From assembly GCF_000721105.1 (NCBI RefSeq), contig NZ_JOEV01000008.1, positions 115,225 through 179,224 of the forward strand: a DNA stretch of 64,000 bases, given 5' to 3'. The position numbers were made by a program, and so were the translations under genes. The notes beneath the pieces are model-generated. The model was not told the DNA's origin. It worked only from the letters and a program-made list of their open reading frames with translations, and searched no databases. The DNA is from Streptomyces cellulosae. GTDB lineage: Bacteria; Actinomycetota; Actinomycetes; Streptomycetales; Streptomycetaceae. Below are positions 58,675-64,000 of this stretch, piece after piece; position 1 is the stretch's first letter, and every line of letters begins with the position of its first letter.

Positions 58675-59134
58675 GCGCCCCTTTGGCCGAGCTGTGGCTG
58701 CCCACGGTTGAACCAGAGGTTGATGGTGCCGTACTCCGCAGACGCAGACGCAGACGCAGACGCAGGCGCGCTCGCGGGGGCGGCGGACCAGGCCGGGTGC
58801 GGTGACCGTCCCGAAGCGCCTCTGCCGCCCCGCTCCGTGGAAGCGACACCGGGCCTCGTCCGACTGTGGAGCCACCCTGTGAGTAATACCTGTGGCCGGA
58901 GAATGGTTTCCGTTTCTTCGGTAGATTAATCTGGTGATTGCATGTCCCCCGGGGGGCGCATCGTTGCAGAAGGGGCGCGCAATCGCATTGCCGGCGCTGT
59001 CTGTGGTTGCCGGGCGATCCAAATCTGCCTCATGTTCACTCTTGCGCGTGAATCTGGTTTTTATCGGGAACCCGGAGGCTGTGTCCTGCTGTGCTTTGGT
59101 GTGAACTTCACTGGAACAGCAGGAAAGAAACCGT
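58675..59134. other. Intergenic region with hexanucleotide repeats and lower G+C
   Basis: 460 bp. GCAGAC-type hexamers occur at 58738-58767. From about 58880 the sequence becomes less GC-rich (ATTAATCTGG, TTTTTATCGGG), suggesting the promoter region of the next genes or foreign DNA. Small frames here have no supporting motif. Confidence 0.5.
58738..58767. repeat. GCAGAC hexanucleotide tandem repeat
   Basis: Four to five copies of GCAGAC, slightly degenerate at the end (GCAGGC). Non-coding. Confidence 0.9.
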
Positions 59135-60028
59135 ATGCGTCATACTTCTAAATTCCGGCTGGCGGTCACGGTCATTGTCGGGCTACTCAGTGGCGCCTCG
59201 GCCATGTTCGGTGTGATCGCCAACGGCGACCAGCGACTGAACACCGTCTTCTTGGTTCTCGGAGGCACGGCCGCCGCCGCAGCGGCTGGACTGACGTTTC
59301 TCGTCCAGGGAAACCAGCCGGTACCTCCTGCCCCGCTGCCGGCCGACAAACGCGCAGACGTCAGGTTCCAGGCGGCCGTACATCCCGTGGCCGAAAACCT
59401 GGCGTCTCTCGCATCGATGTCGACCGACGCCCCTGACCTGCGAGGAACCATCAACCGGGCCCTGGTGCAGACTGCGGCGCACCTCGTCGAGGAGGCCGGC
59501 TGCGTCGCCGCCTTCTACGCCCTGGAAGAGGACCCCGACAACAAGGGGACCGACAGGCTCGCCAAGCGGGTCACCTCCACGGAATCCGCGGATCTCCCGG
59601 CCTACTACAAGGCGGACCGGGGTGCCGGATCCTATCTCCTGGACATCGCAACGGGCACAAAGGACCGATGCGTCAAAAACTATGAAGAGGACCCCGAGAA
59701 ATGGCGCATCGATCTCATCGACGGATGCACCACGGCCCTCTTTGTTCCCGTCCGGGCGGGAGAGATTCCCAAGGGGATCCTGATCGTGCAGGCCATTGAG
59801 GCCGGTTGCTTGGAGGACGGCAACGAAAGGAAGAAGTACGGGGCCATCGCACATCTGATCGGAGCCAGTCAAGCCGTAGCGGATCTCACGGCACGGGTCC
59901 GGAGCCTGCCTGCTCAGGCCAACGATTCTCCCAAAAAGTCACCGTCCGTGAACGGTGCGGGCGCGGAAGGACATGATCCGGAAAAAGCATCCGATCCTGA
60001 TGCGGATTCCATCCGTGAAGGGGAATGA
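59135..60028 (+). CDS. Membrane protein with a GAF-like domain
   Basis: 297 residues: two N-terminal transmembrane helices (LAVTVIVGLLSGASAMFGVIA, NTVFLVLGGTAAAAAAGLTFL), then a soluble region resembling a GAF sensor domain (ALVQTAAHLVEEAGCVAAFYALEED, DGCTTALFVPVRAGEIPKGILIVQAIEAGCLEDG) and a charged tail. ATG 59135 has AGGAAAG upstream. Lower codon bias than neighbours. Probably a membrane-tethered sensor; the effector is not adjacent. Confidence 0.75.
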   Translation: MRHTSKFRLAVTVIVGLLSGASAMFGVIANGDQRLNTVFLVLGGTAAAAAAGLTFLVQGNQPVPPAPLPADKRADVRFQAAVHPVAENLASLASMSTDAPDLRGTINRALVQTAAHLVEEAGCVAAFYALEEDPDNKGTDRLAKRVTSTESADLPAYYKADRGAGSYLLDIATGTKDRCVKNYEEDPEKWRIDLIDGCTTALFVPVRAGEIPKGILIVQAIEAGCLEDGNERKKYGAIAHLIGASQAVADLTARVRSLPAQANDSPKKSPSVNGAGAEGHDPEKASDPDADSIREGE

Positions 60029-60261
60029 ATCTGGATACAGTGAAAGAGCTCAGCCAAACTGCATCGAGGCACTGGGGGAATCCAATGAGTGATCGTGAAA
60101 CCGTCATCGTCGGATCCGCGCAACGCTGGCTGAACGGCAAGGAGTCGAGCAAGCAGTACTTCCTGCGGGCGGAACGCGCCGCCACGTCAGGCCCCCCTAC
60201 CCTGGGCGGCCGGCTCCTGGGCCTTCTGCACCGACTTGTCGAAGGCCAGCTACGACGGTGA
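60025..60261 (+). CDS. Small ORF (78 residues) coupled to the GAF-like gene
   Basis: Starts at ATG 60025, overlapping the upstream stop (ATGA), which suggests translational coupling. A second in-frame ATG (MSDRETVIVGSAQRWLNGKE) is 20 codons in. Sequence is basic and helical; family unknown. Confidence 0.6.
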   Translation: MNLDTVKELSQTASRHWGNPMSDRETVIVGSAQRWLNGKESSKQYFLRAERAATSGPPTLGGRLLGLLHRLVEGQLRR

Positions 60262-60281
60262 ACTGACCTGCCGGCCGAGGC

Positions 60282-60317
60282 GGGACGTCCTCCTCGAGAG
60301 CCCACCGAGGACGTCCC
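60282..60317 (+). terminator. Terminator after the coupled small ORF
   Basis: GGGACGTCCTC (60282-60292) pairs perfectly with GAGGACGTCCC (60307-60317), 11 bp with a 14-nt loop. Confidence 0.75.
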
Positions 60318-60376
60318 ACGTTCAGGCGCCGCGCGGTACCAGTGGCAGAACCCACGGCCGACGCGAGGCGTGATTC

Positions 60377-61243
60377 TCAGGCCACCAGGTCCGCGAGTCG
60401 GCTCCAAGCCGCCCTCGGCAGGGAGTCTCGCGGCTCGCCGTCCACCACCTGAAGGGCCACGTGGTCCGCGCCCGCCTCGCGGAACGCGTCGATACGGGCG
60501 CGGATCGCCGACTCGTCCCCCCAGGCGAACACCGCGTCGATCAGGCGGTCGCTGCCGCCGTTCGTGAGGTCGTCCTCCGTGAAGCCGTGGCGGAGGAAGT
60601 TATTGGTGTAGTTGGGCAGGGCGAGGTAGACGGCGAGGGCCCCGCGGGCCAGGGAGCGGGCCCGGGCCGGATCGGTCTCCAGGACGACCATCAACTCCGG
60701 GGCGAGGAGCGGGGCCGAGCCCAGGATCTCGCGGGAGTAGGCGGTGTGCTCGGGGGTCACCAGGTACGGGATCGAGCCGGCGGCGCGGTCACGGGCCAGC
60801 TCCACGGTCTTCGGACCGAGGGCCGCCAGGAGGCGGCGGTCCGCCGGCAGTCCCGCCGCGTCCAGGCCGTCGAGGTACGCGACGAGCGCCGAGTACGGAC
60901 GGCGGTACTGGTCCGCGCTCTTGGCGTGGCTGACGCCGAGACCCAGGAAGAAGCGCCCGGGGTGGGTCGCATCCAGGTCGGCGAAGGCGGTCGCGGTGTC
61001 GGCGGGCTCGTGCTCCCAGATGCTCTGGATGCTGGTGCCGACGACGATCCGCGAGGTCCCCGCGATCAGCGGGGCCGCGTCGGCGGCGGAGGTGTTGCCG
61101 CCCAGCCAGATCGCGCCGTACCCGAGCTGCTCCAACTCGGCCGCGGCCTCGGCCGCTTCGCCGCGCAGGGCAGGGTCCTTGGCACGCAGGCCGCCCCACC
61201 AGATGCCGTACCGTCCTACGGCGTCCTTCACGGCGTTGCTCAT
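60377..61243 (-). CDS. LLM-class F420/flavin-dependent oxidoreductase
   Basis: 288 residues: YGIWWGGL at the N-terminus, GYGAIWLGGNTSAADAAPLIAGTSRIVVGTSIQSIWEHEPADTATAFADLDATHPGRFFLGLGVSHAKS (the bacterial-luciferase-like TIM barrel with the F420/FMN region), LLAALGPKTVELARDRAAGSIPYLVTPEHT and AGADHVALQVVD near the end. Typical F420-dependent LLM family. ATG 61243. Confidence 0.92.
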   Translation of the reverse strand: MSNAVKDAVGRYGIWWGGLRAKDPALRGEAAEAAAELEQLGYGAIWLGGNTSAADAAPLIAGTSRIVVGTSIQSIWEHEPADTATAFADLDATHPGRFFLGLGVSHAKSADQYRRPYSALVAYLDGLDAAGLPADRRLLAALGPKTVELARDRAAGSIPYLVTPEHTAYSREILGSAPLLAPELMVVLETDPARARSLARGALAVYLALPNYTNNFLRHGFTEDDLTNGGSDRLIDAVFAWGDESAIRARIDAFREAGADHVALQVVDGEPRDSLPRAAWSRLADLVA

Positions 61244-61368
61244 GGATTCGGTCCCTTCGGTCGGGGTGCGGTACACGGGTGCCAACCGGAGGGCCCTTCG
61301 GGATCTTCCCGTAACTCCCGGTAACCCCCCCCGTAAGGACCTTCCGTTTCCTCTCCTCCCCGCTTCCG

Positions 61369-61872
61369 TCACAGCTCCAGGAACTGCTCCAGCGCTTCCA
61401 CGACGAACCGGTGGTCCTGCAACTGCGGCAGCCCGGAGACGGTCACCGCGCCGATCACGCCGACGCCCTCGACGGTGATCGGGAAGGAACCGCCGTGGGC
61501 CGCGTACTCGTCCGGGTCGAGGCGCGAGGACTCCTCGAACGTGGTGCCCTTGGCGCGGCAACGGGCGCCGACCAGGTAGGAGGCGGACCCGTAGCGCTCC
61601 ACGACCCGGCGCTTGCGGGCGATCCAGGCGTCGTTGTCGGGGGCCGAACCGGGCAGGGCGGCGTGGAAGAGCTGCTGGCCGGCGCGGTGGATGTCGATGG
61701 CGACCGGCGCCTGCCGCTCCCGGGCCAGCTCGACGAGGAGGGAACCCAGCGCCCAGGCGTCGTCGTGGGTGAACTGCCGGAAGACGAGGCGCCGTTCCTG
61801 TGCCTCCAGTTCCTCCAGGGGCGGGGTGATCTCCGGGTGGAACTTCGGGGTGATCTCCTGGTTGTGCGTCAC
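61369..61872 (-). CDS. UPF0303 (heme-degrading-domain-like) protein
   Basis: 167 residues: EELEAQERRLVFRQFTHDDAWALGSLLVELARERQAPVAIDIHRAGQQLFHAALPGSAPDN, GSASYLVGARCRAKGTTFEESSRLDPDEYAAHGGSFPITVEGVGVIGAVTVSGLPQ. This matches the UPF0303/heme-degrading (HbpS/GlcG-fold) group. GTG 61872 overlaps the stop of the Gfo/Idh gene (GTGA), so the two are translationally coupled. Confidence 0.88.
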   Translation of the reverse strand: MTHNQEITPKFHPEITPPLEELEAQERRLVFRQFTHDDAWALGSLLVELARERQAPVAIDIHRAGQQLFHAALPGSAPDNDAWIARKRRVVERYGSASYLVGARCRAKGTTFEESSRLDPDEYAAHGGSFPITVEGVGVIGAVTVSGLPQLQDHRFVVEALEQFLEL

Positions 61873-62981
61873 AGCTTCACCGTCACTCCGTCGTGGGCCG
61901 AACGGCGTGCCGCCTCCAGTACGTCGAGGGCGGCGGCCGCTTCCAGCGCGGGCACCGGGTTGGCGCCGCCGTCCGTGAGGGCCCTGGCCACGGCCGCATA
62001 GTAGGCGGGGTAGTCGCCGGGCAGGGTCGGTTCGGGGCGGCCGCCGCCGGTCAGCGGGGACTCGCCGGCGCCGACCCGCCCCCACAGGTCCTCGGGTTCC
62101 CGGCCCCACTCGTCCGCCGTCGGGCCCGGGCGTCGCCCGTCCTTCAGGGCTGCCTCCTGCGGGTCGAGGCCGTACTTCACATAGCCCGCCCTGGAGCCCA
62201 GCACCCGGAAACGGGGGCCGAGTTGGGCGGTGGTCGCGGTGGCGTACAGGTGGGAGCGGACGCCGCCGGCGTGCGTGATCGCGATGAACGTGTCGTCGTC
62301 GGTCTCCGCGCCCGGACGGCGGATGTCCGACTCGGCGTACACCGAGACAGCCGGGCCGAAGAGGACCAGCGCCTGGTCGACGAGGTGACTGCCGAGGTCG
62401 TACAGCAGACCTCCGATCTCTGCCGGGTCGCCGGACTCCCGCCAGCCGCCCTTCGGCTGCGGACGCCACCGCTCGAAACGGGACTCGAAGCGCCATACGT
62501 CGCCCAGTTCGCCCTCGGCCAGGAGTTTGCGCAGGGTCAGGAAGTCGTTGTCCCAGCGGCGGTTCTGGAAGACGGAGAGGAGCAGTCCGCGTTCGTCCGC
62601 CAGGGCGGCCAGCTCGCGCGCCTCGGCGGCCGTACCGGCGACCGGCTTGTCGACGACGACCGGGAGGCCCGCCTTGAGGGCGGCGGTGGCGAGCGGGACG
62701 TGCGTCTTGTTCGGGGACGCGATGACGACCAGGTCCAGGTCGCCGGCCCGGTCGAACAGCTCGTCCGGGGTGGCGACCGGGCGCACGTCCGGGAACTCGG
62801 TGCGGGCCTGGCGCTGCCGCTCGGGGTTGGACGTGACCACCGTGTCGAGGGTGAGGCCCTCGGTGGCGGTGATCAGCGGGGCGTGGAAGACGGAGCCGGC
62901 GAGGCCGTAGCCGACGAGGCCCACGCGGAGGGGGGTGCCGGCCGTACCCGCCGCACCAGTCGTACCAGTCGTACCTGTCAT
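61869..62981 (-). CDS. Gfo/Idh/MocA-family oxidoreductase
   Basis: 370 residues: Rossmann motif LRVGLVGYGLAGSVFHAPLI, DLVVIASPNKTHVPLATAALKAGLPVVVDKPVAG (with catalytic DKP), GGLLYDLGSHLVDQALVLFG (D-x-x-x-H) and GPRFRVLGSRAGYVKYGLD. Sugar or inositol-type NAD(P) dehydrogenase; substrate unknown. ATG 62981. It diverges from a ROK regulator gene, with an operator between, so is probably sugar-inducible together with UPF0303. Confidence 0.95.
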   Translation of the reverse strand: MTGTTGTTGAAGTAGTPLRVGLVGYGLAGSVFHAPLITATEGLTLDTVVTSNPERQRQARTEFPDVRPVATPDELFDRAGDLDLVVIASPNKTHVPLATAALKAGLPVVVDKPVAGTAAEARELAALADERGLLLSVFQNRRWDNDFLTLRKLLAEGELGDVWRFESRFERWRPQPKGGWRESGDPAEIGGLLYDLGSHLVDQALVLFGPAVSVYAESDIRRPGAETDDDTFIAITHAGGVRSHLYATATTAQLGPRFRVLGSRAGYVKYGLDPQEAALKDGRRPGPTADEWGREPEDLWGRVGAGESPLTGGGRPEPTLPGDYPAYYAAVARALTDGGANPVPALEAAAALDVLEAARRSAHDGVTVKL

Positions 62982-62990
62982 GCGTCCCAC

Positions 62991-63011
62991 TTTCGCAACG
63001 CTGTTGCCAAA
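62991..63011. promoter_or_regulatory. Inverted repeat between Gfo/Idh and ROK genes
   Basis: TTTCGCAAC (62991-62999) and GTTGCCAAA (63003-63011) form an inverted repeat with one mismatch and a 3-bp centre, a probable binding site of the ROK regulator. It lies 10-30 bp upstream of the Gfo/Idh start. Confidence 0.6.
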
Positions 63012-63037
63012 GTGCAAGCGGCGGGGAGAATGGGGGC

Positions 63038-64000
63038 GTGATGAGGGCGGAGAGCGGCGGGGTGGACGGTGCGGATTCCGGCAGGCGAAGGGCCGGGCTC
63101 GGCGTGAACCTGTTCGCCCTGCGCAGTCACAACACCGCACTCGTCCTCGATCTGCTGCGGACGGCCGGGGCGCGGGGCATCAGCCGGCTCGAACTCGCCG
63201 AGCGGACCGGGCTCACCCCGCAGGCCGTCAGCAAGATCACCGCACGGCTGCGGGAGGACGGGCTGGTGGCGCAGGCGGGCCGCCGGGCGTCCACCGGCGG
63301 CAAACCGCGCACGCTCCTGCGGCTGGTGCCGGAAGCCGGACACGCGGCCGGGGTCCACCTCGACCGGGACGAGCTGCGGGCCGTGCTCGTCGACCTCACC
63401 GGAACCGTGGTGGGGCAACGCCGGGCCGCGCTGGATCTGGGGGCGGGCGCGGACGCCGTGGTGACGACGGTGGCCCGGGGGACGGAGGGCCTGGTGGCCG
63501 ACACGCTCGGGGCCGGTGGGGCGGGCCCGCTCGCGACGGCCGGTTCCCTCCTCGGGGTCGGCGTCGCGCTGCCCGGGCCGCTCGACCACATCCGGGGCGT
63601 GCTGCACCGGGTCACCGGCTTTCCCGAATGGGACGGGTTTCCCCTGCGGGACGCCCTGGCCCGGCGGCTGCGGGTGCCGGTGGTCGTCGACAAGGACACG
63701 AACGCCGCCGCGCTGAGGCTCGCGGTGCGGGGGGAGAGCGGGAGTGAGGACGCCGGTGCGGATGGGGGCGGGGGCGAGGGCGGGTCCTTCGCTTATCTGC
63801 ACCTCGGCACGGGGCTCGGCGCCGGGCTGGTGATCGGCGGCAGCGTGCATCGCGGGGCGCGGACCGGGGCGGGGGAGTTCGGCCACCAGGTCATCCAACT
63901 GGACGGGCCGGTGTGCGGATGCGGGAACCGGGGGTGCGTGGAGGCGCTGTGCCTGGAGGCGGTGGCGCGGGGGGAGTGGGGGCGGGCGGCGCGGGTGCTG
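63038..64000 (+). CDS. ROK-family transcriptional regulator (partial)
   Basis: Open at the right edge; at least 321 residues. N-terminal winged helix ALVLDLLRTAGARGISRLELAERTGLTPQAVSKITARLREDGLVAQ, then the sugar-kinase-like ROK fold: GVHLDRDELRAVLVDLTG, VGVALPGPLD, VVVDKDTNAAALRLAV, LHLGTGLGAGLVIGGSVHRGARTGAGEFGHQ and zinc-binding C-G-C-G-N-R-G-C-V-E. Start GTG 63038 or ATG 63041 with GGGGAGAA upstream. Divergent from, and probably regulating, the Gfo/Idh gene. Confidence 0.93.
   Translation, partial: MMRAESGGVDGADSGRRRAGLGVNLFALRSHNTALVLDLLRTAGARGISRLELAERTGLTPQAVSKITARLREDGLVAQAGRRASTGGKPRTLLRLVPEAGHAAGVHLDRDELRAVLVDLTGTVVGQRRAALDLGAGADAVVTTVARGTEGLVADTLGAGGAGPLATAGSLLGVGVALPGPLDHIRGVLHRVTGFPEWDGFPLRDALARRLRVPVVVDKDTNAAALRLAVRGESGSEDAGADGGGGEGGSFAYLHLGTGLGAGLVIGGSVHRGARTGAGEFGHQVIQLDGPVCGCGNRGCVEALCLEAVARGEWGRAARVL

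Noticed and set aside
58738..58767. Hexamer repeats considered as a CRISPR-like array
   Set aside because: Contiguous tandem repeats without spacers; no cas genes.
58942..59151. Possible 69-residue ORF before the GAF-like gene
   Set aside because: Poor codon bias, no ribosome binding site, overlaps the start of the next gene.

Overview
The window is chromosomal DNA from a high-GC actinomycete, almost certainly a Streptomyces. Evidence: very high G+C with third-position bias, frequent GTG/TTG starts, paired DasR-type dre operators around PTS genes, many leaderless genes with a TANNNT -10 box 6-8 nt before the start codon, typical Streptomyces families (DUF397 with XRE/DUF5753, DUF1707, DUF4097, class E sortase), and rare TTA codons in two genes.

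Layout. 1-3.7 kb: an amino-sugar PTS permease (EIIC, cut by the left edge) and its EIIB partner, divergent around three dre-like boxes; then rph, a small lipoprotein gene and rdgB. 3.7-6.9 kb: tRNA-Leu(UAG), a repeat-bearing HNH protein, a GNAT gene behind a structured leader, bcp, DUF3618 and GroES-like genes. 7-13.3 kb: a bifunctional class A penicillin-binding protein, a two-permease/one-ATPase ABC exporter with a coding minisatellite, and a DUF1707 protein. 13.3-21.5 kb: SGNH hydrolase, DUF445 protein, MFS transporter, a Tat-exported alginate-lyase-like protein with a sortase LAxTG signal, a small membrane protein, Hsp20 and DUF2267. 21.8-25.4 kb: a PadR/ABC-ATPase/FtsX operon whose ATPase gene carries a one-base frameshift. 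25.6-37.4 kb: a glycosyltransferase with two TTA codons, lipoproteins, an oxidoreductase/TetR pair, hydrolases, a DUF4097/HTH-MarR pair, VOC, kinase-like and beta-propeller genes.

37.4-52.4 kb reads as an accessory island: a small secreted protein, TetR/SDR pair, gene remnants (terpene-cyclase-like and SDR pseudogenes), an orphan sugar-binding lipoprotein, a TnpB-like RuvC nuclease next to a truncated GNAT gene, an XRE/DUF397 cluster, an RsbW-type ATPase, and a probable defence locus: a GHKL (MORC/MutL-like) ATPase convergent with two cytosine-5 DNA methyltransferases and a Vsr-type endonuclease. The defence locus has visibly lower G+C in places and is the most interesting part of the window.

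52.4-64 kb returns to core-like genes: a SEC-C protein, a secreted GH30-type glycosidase, a class E sortase (possible partner of the LAxTG protein at 18.3-19.8 kb), DUF6412 and YidC/Oxa1, an FAH-family enzyme, a GAF-like membrane protein with a coupled small ORF, an LLM oxidoreductase, an overlapping UPF0303 and Gfo/Idh pair, and a divergent ROK regulator cut by the right edge.

All assignments come from reading motifs and translations by eye; no database search was run.
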